Assembly (NCBI RefSeq): GCF_013408795.1
Contig: NZ_JACCCC010000001.1
Location: forward strand, 1,550,001-1,614,000
Direction: 5' to 3'
DNA: 64,000 nt
Source of the DNA: Spinactinospora alkalitolerans
Lineage (GTDB): Bacteria > Actinomycetota > Actinomycetes > Streptosporangiales > Streptosporangiaceae
Shown piece after piece: positions 8,643-22,967 of the stretch; within the stretch, counting starts at the first letter, position 1; each line of letters opens with the position of its first letter. A model generated the notes under the pieces. It had not been told where the DNA came from, did not search any database, and was given only the letters and a program-made list of their open reading frames with translations. Position numbers and translations under genes: made by a program.

Positions 8643-10446
8643 CCGCGAAGACCGATGAGAAGGGCGGAACCGCCATGACCCGGCCGCCTGCTGTGCCGGA
8701 AGCGACGGGACCGGGACGATCGGCGCCCGGACGGTCCGCGGACGCGCGCGGCGGTCCGAAGCACCGTGGTCCCGTGGCCAGCGACGCGCAGTTGGAGAAG
8801 GTCCTCGAAACGCTGCGCGTCCGGATCCAGGACCTCGGATTCGCAGAGGGACTGCCCGGCGCCGACGAGGGCCGGACCGCCCGCAGCGACGTTCTGGCCC
8901 AGCTCGACGACTACGTGCTGCCGCGCGTGCGCAAGGCCGACACACCGCTGTTGATCGCCGTGGCCGGGTCCACCGGAGCGGGTAAGTCCACCCTGGTCAA
9001 CAGCCTGGTGGGAGAACAGGTCACGACCACCGGCGTGCGCCGCCCGACCACCAACAGCCCGGTGCTCGCCTGCAACCCCGCCGACGTCGGCTGGTTCAGC
9101 GAGGCGTCCTTCCTGCCCACGCTGCCGCGCGTGCGCCAGCAGGGGCTGGCCATGCCGGGCAAGGACGGCATGCTGGTGCTGGCGGCGAGCGAGTGCATGC
9201 CCGAGGGGGTGGCGCTGCTGGACACCCCCGACGTCGACTCCGCCGTCGCCGCCCACCACGAGTTCGCCGCCAAGTTCCTCGACGCCGCCGACCTGTGGGT
9301 GTTCGTCACCACCAGCCGCCGCTACGCCGACGCGAGGGTGTGGGAGTTCCTGCAGGTCGCCCGGGACCGCGACACCTCGCTGGCCGTCGTGCTCTCGCGC
9401 GTGCCGCGGCGCGGCCGCGACCAGCTGGTCGACCACTTCGGCGCGATGCTGGAGGCCAACGGCCTGGGCCACGCCACCCGGTTCACCATCCCCGAGACCG
9501 ACCAGGTCGCCGGGGGCAGGTTCACCGCCAACACCGCCGACCCCGTCCGCGACTACCTCGCCGACGTCGCCGGCGACCTGGTGCAGCGCGACACCGTCTC
9601 GCGCCGGACCTTCGCCGGCGTGCTGAACAGCTTCCGCACCCGGGTGCCCGAACTCGCCAAGCAGGTCGAGGTGCAGGCCGAGGCGGGCAGGGTCCTCGGC
9701 GCGGCCGTCGACTCCGCCCACTCCGCCGCGCTGGCGGAGATCGACGAGGCCACCCGCAACGGGTCGCTGCTGCGCGGCAACGTCCTCGCCCGCTGGCAGG
9801 ACGTCGCGGCGAGCGGCGAGCTCGTCCGCTCCCTGCGCGTGCGCACCAGGCGCAGGGCCAAGGCCGGCACCGACCCCGCGTCCAGGGTGCACGCGCTGGA
9901 CCAGGCGGTCCGCGACGGCGTCGAGGCGCTGGTCGTCTCCTCGGCCGAGCGCGCGGCCGAGGAGGTCGTGGAGCGCTGGGGCGCCGTCCCCGGGGCCGAG
10001 GCGCTCGCCGAGCGCCACGAGCTCGCCGGCGTCCCGGAGGACCTGCCCCGCAGGGCGCGGACGGCCATCGCGGCCTGGCGGCGCACCGTGGTGGACCTCA
10101 TCGCCTCCGACGGCGTCGCCAAGCGGTCGGTGGCCCGGTTCGTCACCTACGACGAGGAGGCGTTCGCGCTGGTCCTCATCATCGGTCTGCTCGGCTTCGG
10201 CACCTCCGACGTCGCGGTGTCGCAAGGGACCAGCGCGGCCCCGCAGCGCCTGCTCAAAGCCCTGTTCGGCTCCGAATCGCTGCGTAACATCGGGGCCAGG
10301 GCCCGCGAGGACCTCCGGGCGCGCACAGGCGAACTCCTCCAGGAGGAGAGGCAGCGGTTCACCGACGCGCTGGCAGCGGCGCACCTGCCCGACGAGGACG
10401 ACGCCGTCCAGCTCTACCAAGCCACGTACAACCTTGAGATTGCGCG

Positions 10447-10450
<4 letters not shown>
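8639..10450 (+). CDS. dynamin-like GTPase, first of an overlapping pair
   Basis: A 603-residue GTPase of the bacterial dynamin-like/YfjP group. The P-loop AGSTGAGKSTLVNSLVG sits near residue 107, TTGVRRPTT is a likely switch I and LLDTPDVDS near 194 is the G3 motif. The remainder is helical and has no clear membrane-spanning segment except a hydrophobic stretch FALVLIIGLLGFG near residue 511. The start GTG 8639 overlaps the previous stop; ATG 8675 is an alternative. It overlaps the second GTPase by ATGA at 10447-10450. Similar pairs (DynA/DynB) act in sporulation septation of Streptomyces; I infer, but cannot show, that this pair is equivalent. Confidence 0.85.
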
Positions 10451-13059
<2,609 letters not shown>

Positions 13060-13111
13060 AGCCGGCGCCGGGGCGCCCGAGCGGCGAGGAACGCCCACCG
13101 TCGCCGCCGCT

Positions 13112-13174
13112 CTTTCGGTGAAGCCGCCCGCCACCCGGCCGAACGCGGGGCCGCGCAGCAGGTCTGAGCCGCCG
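13112..13174 (+). repeat. dispersed intergenic repeat, copy 2
   Basis: It matches 2823-2894 through CCGCCACCCGGCCGA and GCAGCAGG-CTGAGCCGCCG, with a 4-bp gap between the blocks relative to copy 1. Confidence 0.65.
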
Positions 13175-13217
13175 TTCCAGTGGGACCGTGGAATCGGCGG
13201 TATCCGCTGAACACGAC

Positions 13218-13252
13218 GACGCCGGACGGGGGGAGGACCCCCGCCCGGCGTC
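13218..13252 (+). terminator. hairpin after the dynamin-like GTPase pair
   Basis: GACGCCGG-CGGGGG pairs with CCCCCG-CCGGCGTC around a short loop, with a single mismatch. There is no T-run, as is usual in high-GC actinomycetes. Confidence 0.6.
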
Positions 13253-13782
13253 ACCGTTCACAAGAACGCCGTCGGGATCAGACCCACTGGATGCCAGCGG
13301 TCATCATTCCTCCAACCCTTGTCAGATGGCGGGCACACCGACCACCCGGCTGCATCACCCGGTGGAGACGCCCCGCCTTCCCCCTCCTGGTCATCGGCCG
13401 CGCTCTCGCGCGATCGCCCGCCGGGACCCCGTTCGGCCCGGTGAGCCCGGGCCCGGATCCGGAGGGTCTCGGCGGCTTCACCGGCACCGGTCCGCCCGGC
13501 GGTCACGGGGTCCTCCCGAGCCGTGCGGCTCACCCCGGCCGTCGCCGCGCACGGCGGCAGCGGCGCCCTGCATGACCGTCCACAACGTCATCGATGCGGT
13601 GCAGCACGGCTCAATGTAGCGGTTTTCCCACTCTGATGCACAGTTAGCAATTACAGTATTACTCCATGTAATCTCTCATCGTGTTCTCAGTCGGTACCCC
13701 GCCGGCGCGGAGGGCGGTCGCCGACCACGGGGTCGGCTGACTCCGCCGGATCGGACGGCGGGCGGGAAGTCGGGAGGCCAGA

Positions 13783-15141
13783 ATGACGGTGGCGCGGTCG
13801 GCCGTTACTGATCGTGAGCGGTCCTGGACCTCCAGGATGCGGGCGTGGCCGCTGTTCGCGCAGCCGCGCCCGCTGGCGTGCCTCGTCTTCCTCGTCATCG
13901 CGTGCGACCTCGTGCTCGCGGTCGCCGGCGGACTGGTCACCCGGATCCGGCTGGAGGAGGTCTGCACCGCCGCCGCGCTGGTCACCTGCGGGGTCGTCTG
14001 CGTGGAGGCCATGCGCAGGCTCGGCATGCCCGGCGGGGTGGTGCGGGACCTGCTCGGCGCGTGGTGGATCCCGATGCTGCTGCTCCTGCCGCCCTTCTAC
14101 TCGCTGATCGTGCCGATCCCGATCTATGTGATGCTGCAGCTCCGGATCCGCCGGGCCGTGGTGTTCCGGCGGGTCTTCAGCGTGGCGTCGGTGGCGTTGG
14201 CGGGGTTCACCGCGTCGACGGCCTTCCACGCGATCGTCACCGGCGAGGTCGTCCTCCTCGACGGCGTCAGCGGAATCACCGAGCAGAGCGTCCTGATCAG
14301 CGGTCCGGGCCTCCTGGCCGCCGTGCTGTGCTGCGCGCTGTTCAGCGTCCTCAACACGGCGCTGGTGGCCGGCGCGGTGCGGCTCAGCGCGCGCGAGACG
14401 CCCAGGCGCCGGCTGATCTGGGACCGCGAGGCGATCCTGCTGGACTGGGCCGAACTGTGCGTGGGACTCACGGTGGCGATCCTGTGCGGGCTGTCGCTGT
14501 ACCTGCTGGCGCTCGTCCTGCCGCCGGTGCTGCTGCTCCAGCGCAGCCTGCTGTTCCAGCAGCTCCAGACCGCGGCCCGCACCGACCCCAAGACCGGCCT
14601 GCTCAACGCCGCCACCTGGGAGCGCGAGGCCGAGGCCGAACTGGTGCGCGCGATGCGCTCGGGGCGTCCCCTGGCCGTGCTGATCATCGACATCGACCAC
14701 TTCAAGGGGGTCAACGACACCTATGGGCACCTGTTCGGCGACCAGGTCCTCCTCGGCGTCGCCACCACCCTCACCCACCAGTTGCGCCAGTACGACGTCG
14801 TCGGGCGGTTCGGCGGCGAGGAGTTCGTCGTGCTGCTCCCCGGAGCGGACATGGCCGAGACGTGCCGGATCGCGGAGCGGCTGCGCTCGCGGGTGGGCCG
14901 CATGGCGCTGCCGGTGGACGAGACCACGGTGACCGTCACGATCTCGGTCGGAGCGGCGCTGCTGCGCGTGCACGGCCGCGACCTGATCGAACTGCTGGCA
15001 GCCGCCGACCTCGCGCTCTACCGGGCCAAGGACTCCGGGCGCAACCGCGTGTGCCTGCCGGTGTCGGGCATGCCGGACTTCACCGAGCGGCCCGCCGGGC
15101 GCCCCGGCGGCGGAGGTCGGACGGCCCCGGCGGCGGAGTAA
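13783..15141 (+). CDS. membrane-bound diguanylate cyclase (GGDEF)
   Basis: A 452-residue protein with about six hydrophobic segments in residues 25-265 and a C-terminal GGDEF domain (about 270-435). The active-site motif is GGEEF near residue 344, expected to bind GTP and make cyclic di-GMP. RQYD lies exactly five residues before it, matching the RxxD inhibitory I-site, so product feedback is likely. No EAL domain is attached. Start ATG 13783 has GGGAGG about 8 nt upstream. In filamentous actinomycetes cyclic di-GMP controls development through BldD; a role here is inference. The input signal sensed by the membrane part is unknown. Confidence 0.92.
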   Translation: MTVARSAVTDRERSWTSRMRAWPLFAQPRPLACLVFLVIACDLVLAVAGGLVTRIRLEEVCTAAALVTCGVVCVEAMRRLGMPGGVVRDLLGAWWIPMLLLLPPFYSLIVPIPIYVMLQLRIRRAVVFRRVFSVASVALAGFTASTAFHAIVTGEVVLLDGVSGITEQSVLISGPGLLAAVLCCALFSVLNTALVAGAVRLSARETPRRRLIWDREAILLDWAELCVGLTVAILCGLSLYLLALVLPPVLLLQRSLLFQQLQTAARTDPKTGLLNAATWEREAEAELVRAMRSGRPLAVLIIDIDHFKGVNDTYGHLFGDQVLLGVATTLTHQLRQYDVVGRFGGEEFVVLLPGADMAETCRIAERLRSRVGRMALPVDETTVTVTISVGAALLRVHGRDLIELLAAADLALYRAKDSGRNRVCLPVSGMPDFTERPAGRPGGGGRTAPAAE

Positions 15142-15199
15142 TCCACAGCCCCTGAAATCCGGGTTGTCGCGCTCCGCGGCCGTGCCGCACCGTGAACGC

Positions 15200-16267
15200 A
15201 TGGTCACCAATGGCGACTCCCGCCCGAACCCCGTCCTGACCCTTTCCACCCCCACCGACATCATCGCCGCGATCCCGTTCCTGCTCGGTTTCCATCCGGG
15301 CGACGACGTCATCGTCATCGGCCTCGGCGGGCGCTCCGCCCGGGTCCGCCTCACCACCCGCTGCGACCTGCCGGCCGATCCCGCTGCGGCGGCGCAGCTC
15401 GCCTCCACCCTGATCGCGCCGCTCGGCAGGCAGGGGTGCGACCGGGTCCTGGCGGTGGGGTACGGACCGGCCGAACGCGTCACCCCCTGCCTGGAGGCGG
15501 TCCGGGAGATCCTGGCCGGATCCGGCGTGCGCGTCGCCGAGGCGCTGCGCGTCCAGGGCGGCCGCTACTGGTCCCATCTGTGCGGCTCGCCCCGGTGCTG
15601 TCCGCCCGGCGGAACCGCCTACGACGTCGGCTCCTCCGCGGTCCCGGCCGGAGCCGTCGCCGCGGGGCTCACCGCCCGGCGCGACCGGGAGGACCTCGCC
15701 GCATCGATCGCGCCCATCGGCGGGCGGGGCCGGGCCGACATGGAGCGGGCCACCCTGCGGGCCGAGACGCGGTGCGCCCGGCTGTGGGGCCGCTCGGATC
15801 CCGGCGGCCACGCCGCGTTCGAGATCGCCGTCCGGGCCGAGGGCGTGCGCACGGTGCGCCGGGTCGTCGCGGCGGCGCTCGGCGGCGATCCGCCCGAGGC
15901 CCCCGACACGATCGCCTGGCTCGGGGTCCTGCTGCTCTCGCTGCGGGTGCGCGACGAGGCGTGGGCGCACATCCGCCGCGAGCGCGCCCAGGCCCACGTC
16001 CTGCTGTGGCGGCACGTGCTGCGCCGGATCGAACCGCCCTACAGCGCCGCTCCCGGCTCCCTCCTGGCCTTCGCGGCATGGCTGAGCGGTGACGGCGTAC
16101 TCGCCGACCTCGCCCTGGACCGCGTCGACGCCGCCGTCCCCGGCTACTCGATGGCGGAGCTGATCCGCCAGGCGCTGCGGTGCGGCGTCTCACCCGGCGA
16201 CTGGCGGCACTTCACGCCAGAGTGGCTGGAGGGCCGTGCCCCCGTCGCGGAGCAGGACGGCGGCTGA
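15200..16267 (+). CDS. DUF4192 family protein
   Basis: A 355-residue protein of the actinobacterial DUF4192 family. The diagnostic start is LSTPTDIIAAIPFLLGFHPGDDVIVIGL near residues 12-40, followed by an alpha/beta region and a C-terminal helical part with WLSGDGVLADLALDRV. No catalytic residues are known for this family and function is unassigned. I prefer ATG 15200 over the TTG at 15164, as homologues usually begin just before the LSTP motif; there is no clear ribosome site for either. It lies 58 bp after the diguanylate cyclase and 51 bp before ettA, on the same strand. Confidence 0.85.
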   Translation: MVTNGDSRPNPVLTLSTPTDIIAAIPFLLGFHPGDDVIVIGLGGRSARVRLTTRCDLPADPAAAAQLASTLIAPLGRQGCDRVLAVGYGPAERVTPCLEAVREILAGSGVRVAEALRVQGGRYWSHLCGSPRCCPPGGTAYDVGSSAVPAGAVAAGLTARRDREDLAASIAPIGGRGRADMERATLRAETRCARLWGRSDPGGHAAFEIAVRAEGVRTVRRVVAAALGGDPPEAPDTIAWLGVLLLSLRVRDEAWAHIRRERAQAHVLLWRHVLRRIEPPYSAAPGSLLAFAAWLSGDGVLADLALDRVDAAVPGYSMAELIRQALRCGVSPGDWRHFTPEWLEGRAPVAEQDGG

Positions 16268-16305
16268 GACCTCGAGGACTGGCCAGGGCACCGGCGGCGA
16301 AGCCC

Positions 16306-16318
16306 TAGTCTTGAAGAC
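16306..16318 (+). promoter_or_regulatory. probable leaderless promoter of ettA
   Basis: TAGTCT at 16306-16311 fits the -10 consensus TANNNT, and the ATG begins 7 nt later at 16319. There is no ribosome site, so transcription probably begins at or next to the start codon. Confidence 0.5.
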
Positions 16319-17983
<1,665 letters not shown>

Positions 17984-18151
17984 CCCGGAGGCGGCGATGC
18001 GATCGGGGCCCGCGGAGGCTGCGGCGCGGCCCCGGCACCCGCGCAAAGCAGCGGGAGGGCATGACAGGGCCGTACTCTCCCGGCGGCCTTCGCGCGGAGG
18101 GCGACCAACGGTCGCCTTCCGCGCCGCCACGGCATAAGCTGGCAGACGATT

Positions 18152-18667
18152 ATGACTTCCCCGCGCGATGACAGTGATGCCCCGGTGAGCTTCTACGAGG
18201 CGGTCGGCGGCGAGGAGACGTTCGTCCGCCTCGTCCGCCGCTTCTACGAAGGGGTCGCGGACGACCCTCTGCTGCGGCCCATGTACCCCGAAGAGGACCT
18301 CGGCCCCGCGGAGGAGCGGCTCCGGCTGTTCCTGATCCAGTACTGGGGCGGTCCCCGCACCTACGGCGAGCGCCGCGGCCATCCCCGGCTGCGCATGCGC
18401 CACTTCCCGTTCCGCATCGGCGCGGCCGAACGGGACCGCTGGCTGGTCCACATGCGCGCCGCGGTCGACGACCTCGGGCTGCCGGCCGAGCTGGACCGGC
18501 AACTGTGGGAGTACATGGTCTACGCCGCGCACAGCATGGTGAACGTGCCCGAGGAGGCGGCCGAACCCGCCGCCCGGGCGGCCGACCCCGCCTCCATCAC
18601 GGTCAGGTCCGATGGCGGCGACGACGACGGCGGCGACGGCGAGGTCATCCGGATCTCGCTGAAGTAG
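18152..18667 (+). CDS. glbO: group II truncated haemoglobin (GlbO type)
   Basis: A 171-residue protein whose first 130 residues are a truncated globin. [22 protein letters not shown] is the N-terminal helix pair, [11 protein letters not shown] contains the proximal-histidine region, and W in RDRWLVHMR is the group II tryptophan. It would bind haem and oxygen or nitric oxide in the cytoplasm. The C-terminal tail is acidic and Gly/Asp-rich ([10 protein letters not shown]) and longer than usual. The start ATG 18152 lacks a ribosome site; TAAGCT at 18135-18140 could be the -10 of a nearly leaderless transcript. The 3' end overlaps by 23 bp the 3' end of the convergent MFS gene. Confidence 0.9.
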   Translation: MTSPRDDSDAPVSFYEAVGGEETFVRLVRRFYEGVADDPLLRPMYPEEDLGPAEERLRLFLIQYWGGPRTYGERRGHPRLRMRHFPFRIGAAERDRWLVHMRAAVDDLGLPAELDRQLWEYMVYAAHSMVNVPEEAAEPAARAADPASITVRSDGGDDDGGDGEVIRISLK

Positions 18668-19841
18668 CGCCGGGGGAGCGGCGGCCCACCGGCACGACGG
18701 CGACGGCCAGCGCGCAGAACAGCGCCGCGGCGGCGAACGCCGAGGTGAACCCTTGCCACGCGATCACCACGCCCATCAGCACCGGTGTCAGCGTGGAACT
18801 GACGGCCTGCAGCGAGTTCTGCGCCGCCATGGCCCGCCCGGCCCAGGCCAGGCCCGCCGTCTCGGCGACGGCGGTGAAGGTCAGCCCGTTGTGGCTCATC
18901 GACAGCACCAGGCAGGCGAGCAGGAGCGCGACGGCCGCCGCGGGAACGGCGACCGAGGCGCCGGCGAGCAGCAGCAGCGCGGCCCCCGAGACCGCGGCGA
19001 TGATCCGCACCGGTCGCAGCCGACTGCCCACCCGGTCCGACCAGGCCCCGGTGCCCAGCCGGGCCAGCGCACCGGGGACCTGGGTGCCCGCGATGACCGC
19101 CCCGGCCAGCGGCGCCGACCAGCCGTGCTCCTCCACCAGGTAGACCAGCGCGTAGGTCATCACGGTGAACTGCGGGACGCCCAAGAGCATGCTTACGCCG
19201 TGCACCCGCCAGATGGCGGCGTGCCGGTAGGGCGAGGCGGTCTCGGCCGCCATCATGGCGTCCCCGCCCCGCGGGTCCGGGCCGGGCCGCACCGCGAAGA
19301 CCGCCACCAGCGGAGCCATGGCCACGGCGAGCGCGGCCGGCAGCAGCATCGCCGCGACGAAGCCGTGCCGCTCGGCGATGATCGGCATCAGCGCGGCCGA
19401 CAGCCCCATCCCGAGCGGTTGGGCGGCCTGGCGCAGCCCCATCGCCAGCCCCCGCTCGCGGGCGGAGAACCAGCCCAGCACCAGCCGTCCGCCTGCGGCG
19501 TTCACCGGTCCGCCCGCCGCGCCCACCAGGGTCAGCACGGCTCCGGCGGCGACAGGCCCGTCCACCGCCGCCAGCAGGGACAGCGCCGACGCGGTCAGCA
19601 GCAGGCTGGCCGTCATGGTGAACCGCTCGCCGTAGCGGTCGATGACCACGCCCCAGCCCGGCAGGGTCAGCAGCAGTCCGAGGCTCGGCAGCCCCGCCAG
19701 CGTCCCGGCCTGCGCGATCGTCAGGCCGTAGGCCTCCCGCAGGGCGGGGATGACGAACGGCACCCCGAACAGCGCGGAGATGCTCGCGATCTGGGCGACG
19801 ATGGCGAGACAGAGGATGAACCAACGATTTCCCACGATCAC
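18645..19841 (-). CDS. MFS transporter, 12-TM, substrate unknown
   Basis: A 398-residue major facilitator with about 12 hydrophobic segments. Conserved MFS loops are visible: [11 protein letters not shown] between helices 2 and 3 and [13 protein letters not shown] between helices 8 and 9. It most resembles CynX/NimT-like or sugar-phosphate-type MFS carriers, but no substrate can be named. The start is uncertain: the GTG at 19841 gives a protein beginning just before the first helix, and there is no clear ribosome site. It lies 92 bp downstream of the thioesterase gene on the same strand and could be in its transcript. Confidence 0.85.
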   Translation of the reverse strand: MIVGNRWFILCLAIVAQIASISALFGVPFVIPALREAYGLTIAQAGTLAGLPSLGLLLTLPGWGVVIDRYGERFTMTASLLLTASALSLLAAVDGPVAAGAVLTLVGAAGGPVNAAGGRLVLGWFSARERGLAMGLRQAAQPLGMGLSAALMPIIAERHGFVAAMLLPAALAVAMAPLVAVFAVRPGPDPRGGDAMMAAETASPYRHAAIWRVHGVSMLLGVPQFTVMTYALVYLVEEHGWSAPLAGAVIAGTQVPGALARLGTGAWSDRVGSRLRPVRIIAAVSGAALLLLAGASVAVPAAAVALLLACLVLSMSHNGLTFTAVAETAGLAWAGRAMAAQNSLQAVSSTLTPVLMGVVIAWQGFTSAFAAAALFCALAVAVVPVGRRSPGATSARSG

Positions 19842-19933
19842 CGGACCAGGCTCGTCAACGGTGTTGATCCGGGTTTCCCCGAGCTGCGGGCGAGCGGTCG
19901 GCGGCGACGGCGCCCGATCCGCCGCCGCGGACG

Positions 19934-20401
19934 CTACCTCCCGGTGGCCAGGTGGCCGAGCAGGTACTCCCGCTCCGCGTCGTCCAGGCGGCGGACGCGC
20001 TGGGCCTCCAGGTCGAACCCCACGAGGACCGACTTGGCGCGCAGGTAGACCTGCTCGTCGTCGAGGACCTCGTACTCCAGCGTGAAGCTGGCGTTCCTCA
20101 CCTCGGTCACCCACGTCTCCACGCGCACCGGCTCGCGGCGCAGCAGCAGCGGCCGGACGTAGTCGGCCTCGTGGCGGGCCACCACCAGCCCGCCGAACCG
20201 CGACCGCCCGTCGGCGCGGTCGTCCCACCTCAGAAACGAGATGCGGGCGTCCTCCAGGTAGGTCAGCATCCGCACGTTGTTGACGTGGTTCAGCGGGTCG
20301 AGGTCGGCGAACCGGATGTGGGCGAGGTGCACGTGCCGGCGCGCGGACCCGCCGTCCCCGCTCCCGTTCCGCACGGCCTCTTCTGTCGCGACCTCTGTCA
20401 C
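19934..20401 (-). CDS. 4HBT-type hotdog acyl-CoA thioesterase
   Basis: A 155-residue single hotdog-fold protein of the 4-hydroxybenzoyl-CoA thioesterase family. The motif IRFADLDPLNHVNNVR near residues 29-44 carries the conserved aspartate and HxNN of the active site. Such enzymes hydrolyse acyl-CoA thioesters in the cytoplasm; the acyl chain is unknown. Start GTG 20401 is preceded by AAGGGA about 10 nt upstream. The same-strand MFS gene follows. Confidence 0.88.
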   Translation of the reverse strand: MTEVATEEAVRNGSGDGGSARRHVHLAHIRFADLDPLNHVNNVRMLTYLEDARISFLRWDDRADGRSRFGGLVVARHEADYVRPLLLRREPVRVETWVTEVRNASFTLEYEVLDDEQVYLRAKSVLVGFDLEAQRVRRLDDAEREYLLGHLATGR

Positions 20402-20544
20402 TGCTGCTCATCCCTTCTTCGACGCGGCATGTCCGATTGTGCCAACCGTCCGGCCGGTACGGCCGAACCGCCCCGGCCGATCGGGTCGGGGCGCGGCCAC
20501 GGCCGGACCGGTGAGGAGGCTACCGGGGCGCCGTCCTGCGGCGG

Positions 20545-22644
20545 TCAGGCCGGCGGCACCGTCAGGCCGGTGTGGTGGGCGAGGAAGGCCAGCTGGTCGG
20601 CGCTCAGGCCGACGCTGCGGCTGACCGAGCGGGAGCTGTGCCCGACCTCGGCCTCGCAGCGCAGCAGGATCGGGCGCTCAGCCACGGACCCGGAGGTCGC
20701 GTGCTGCAGCGCCGCGCACATCTTGCGGGCGTGCAGCGGGTCGACCCGGGTGTCGTTGGCGAACACCGCGAACAGCGTCGCCGGATAGCGCACGCCCTCG
20801 TCGACGTTGTGGTACGGCGAGTAGTCGAGCAGCCAGTCCAGCGCCTCGGGGTCGTCGGCGCTGCCGTACTCGACGTTCCAGAGCTGGCCCAGGCCGAACC
20901 GCTCGTAGCGCACCATGTCCAGCAGCGGGGCCGAGCACACCGCGGCGGCGTACAGCTCCGGGCGCTGCGTGATCGCGGCCCCCACCAGCAGGCCGCCGTT
21001 GCTGCCGCCCATGACCGACAGCCGGTCGGCGGTGGTGACGCCGGTGGCGATCAGGTGCTCGGCCGCGCTCGCGCAGTCGTCGAAGACGTTCTGCTTGTTG
21101 CCGAGCATCCCGTCGCGGTGCCACTCCTCGCCCTCCTCCAGGCCGCCGCGCAGGTTGGCGATCGCGTACACGCCGCCGGCGCGCACCCAGGCCAGCGCCG
21201 TCGCCGAGTAGCCGGGGGTCAGCGAGACGGAGAAGCCGCCGTAGCCGTACAGGACGGTCGGCCGCGGGCCGTCGGCGTCGGGCGGGGAGAGCACCAGCAT
21301 CCGCACCGGCGTGCCGTCGCGCGAGGTGTAGGTGACCTGCTCGGTTGTGACCTCGGGCGGTTCCGGGGCGCCCGGAGCGGTCGCCCACGACGTGACCTCG
21401 CCGGTGCGCGCGTCGTAGCGGTGGACGCCGACGGGGGAGGTGTTGTCGGTGTAGGTGAACCACGCCTCGTGGCCGCCCTCCGGGCGCTCCATAAGGCCGC
21501 CGATCGAGCCGAGGCCGGGCAGGGCGACCTCGCCGAGCCGCTCCCCTGTGTCGAGATCGTGCACGGTGACCTCGCTGATCGCGTGCCGCCGCCACCCGGC
21601 CAGCAGCAGCGGGGACTCCAGCTCGGCCCCGTCGAGGATCGCGAAGTCGCTGAGGACCGCGCCGGGGTCGGTGTCGATCAGGGTGCGCCAGTGCTCGTGG
21701 CCCGGAGTGCGCGGGTCGGTCACGCACAGCCGCCCGCGCGGCGCGTCGCGGTCGGTGAACAGGTACAGCCGGCCGTCCCGGCCGACGTAGGGGGAGGCGT
21801 CGGCGTCCACGTCCTCCTGGATGACCGACAGCAGCGGCGCCTCCGGGCCGCTCTCCGCCAGGTCGGCGATCCAGGCGTCGTTGCACGAGGAGGTGCCGCG
21901 GATGGAGGTCAGCAGCAGCCACCGGCCGTCGCGGCTCACCGCCACGCCGTAGTACTCGGTCTTGTCCCGGCCCTCGCCGAAGATCAGCACGTCCTCCTCG
22001 ACGGGCGTGCCGACCCGGTGCAGGTAGACGCGCCGGTGGTACTGCTCCTCGCCCTCGGGCACCAGGTCGGGCGCCAGCCGCCGCACGTAGTAGAAGGCGT
22101 CGCCGCCGGGCAGCCAGGCGATGGGGGAGTAGCGGCAGCGGTCGATCGGCCCGTCCACCGCTTCGCCGGTGGCGACGTCCATGACCCGCAGCCGGGCCTC
22201 CTCGTCGCCTCCCTCGGAGAGCTGGTAGGCCAGCAGCCGGCCCTCGCGGTCCGGCCGCCAGGAGTCCAGCGTGGTGGTCCCGTCCGGGTCGAGGGCCGTG
22301 GGGTCGATCAGGGCGCGCTCGGCCCCGGAACCGGGGTCGACGGTGTAGAGCACGCCGTGCTCCTGCTCGGCCGTGCGGCGGGTGAAGAACCGCCGCTCGC
22401 CGCGCCAGGCCGGAGCGCCCTCGAACCCCGCGCCCAGCAGCGCGTGCACCTGGTCGCCGAACCACCGCCTGCCGGGCAGGTCCGCGGCCGCGTCGCCGAA
22501 GAGCGCGTCCTGGGCGCTGGACCATTCCTTGGTCCCGGTGGAGTCGGGGTCCTCCAGCCAGCGGTAGGGATCGGGGACCCGGCGGCCGTGCAGCTCCTCG
22601 GTGAGCTCCAGGCGCTCGGCGGAGGGGTAGCGGGGTTCAGGCAT
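20545..22644 (-). CDS. prolyl oligopeptidase (S9A)
   Basis: A 699-residue serine peptidase of family S9A. Residues about 75-410 are the seven-bladed propeller, preceded by the N-terminal HGRRVPDPYRWLEDPDS typical of prolyl endopeptidases. The C-terminal alpha/beta-hydrolase domain has the nucleophile motif GGSNGGLL near residue 546, the aspartate in NDTRVDPLHARK and the histidine in EVGHSSRS. It cleaves short peptides after proline and has no signal peptide, so it acts in the cytoplasm. Start ATG 22644 gives the expected N-terminus (MPEPRYPSAER). Length is normal for the family. Confidence 0.93.
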   Translation of the reverse strand: MPEPRYPSAERLELTEELHGRRVPDPYRWLEDPDSTGTKEWSSAQDALFGDAAADLPGRRWFGDQVHALLGAGFEGAPAWRGERRFFTRRTAEQEHGVLYTVDPGSGAERALIDPTALDPDGTTTLDSWRPDREGRLLAYQLSEGGDEEARLRVMDVATGEAVDGPIDRCRYSPIAWLPGGDAFYYVRRLAPDLVPEGEEQYHRRVYLHRVGTPVEEDVLIFGEGRDKTEYYGVAVSRDGRWLLLTSIRGTSSCNDAWIADLAESGPEAPLLSVIQEDVDADASPYVGRDGRLYLFTDRDAPRGRLCVTDPRTPGHEHWRTLIDTDPGAVLSDFAILDGAELESPLLLAGWRRHAISEVTVHDLDTGERLGEVALPGLGSIGGLMERPEGGHEAWFTYTDNTSPVGVHRYDARTGEVTSWATAPGAPEPPEVTTEQVTYTSRDGTPVRMLVLSPPDADGPRPTVLYGYGGFSVSLTPGYSATALAWVRAGGVYAIANLRGGLEEGEEWHRDGMLGNKQNVFDDCASAAEHLIATGVTTADRLSVMGGSNGGLLVGAAITQRPELYAAAVCSAPLLDMVRYERFGLGQLWNVEYGSADDPEALDWLLDYSPYHNVDEGVRYPATLFAVFANDTRVDPLHARKMCAALQHATSGSVAERPILLRCEAEVGHSSRSVSRSVGLSADQLAFLAHHTGLTVPPA

Positions 22645-22844
22645 GCCATGAACTCTATCCGCACGCGGCGCGGCCCTCCCGTCGCGCCGGCGCCCGCACC
22701 GGACGGTCATCGGCTCCCGCGCCCCGCCGGTCTTCGTTGTTTTCGTGACACCACGCATAAATGGGGTGGCGGCAACCTGGTCTGACAAAGCAAACTGAAT
22801 GCGGGACGTTACTCGGCGGGAAGCACCACCCACGGGAGGTCCGT

Positions 22845-22967
22845 GTGGCAACGCGAACAGTACCGGTCGCCCGGCCGGTCCACAGGGAGGTCTCCTGGCT
22901 GGCCGACAGGCTGGCCGGGGACGAGACACGGGCGGTCGGCGATCCGACGGCCCGGAGGTCGGCATGA
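22845..22967 (+). CDS. small ORF coupled to the HNH endonuclease gene
   Basis: A 40-residue candidate protein starting MATRTVPVARPVHREVSWLA and ending at a TGA that overlaps the HNH start (ATGA at 22964-22967). GGGAGG lies 5 nt before the GTG at 22845, and third codon positions are mostly G or C as in real genes here. The sequence shows no known domain. The overlap suggests translational coupling to the nuclease gene. It may be a genuine small protein or an upstream frame that only tunes nuclease translation. Confidence 0.45.
   Translation: MATRTVPVARPVHREVSWLADRLAGDETRAVGDPTARRSA

Larger units (their letters stand above)
13060..13782. other. 723-bp intergenic region with repeat and hairpin
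   Basis: It contains the second copy of the dispersed repeat (13112-13174), a terminator-like hairpin (13218-13252) and an AT-rich segment at about 13615-13690 that probably carries the promoter of the diguanylate cyclase gene. Open frames on the plus strand here are arginine/proline-rich without a ribosome site and I do not believe them. Confidence 0.6.

Noticed and set aside
13180-13619. Plus-strand open frames of 131 and 143 codons
   Set aside because: No ribosome site, arginine/proline-rich composition, and they run across a terminator hairpin and AT-rich promoter DNA.
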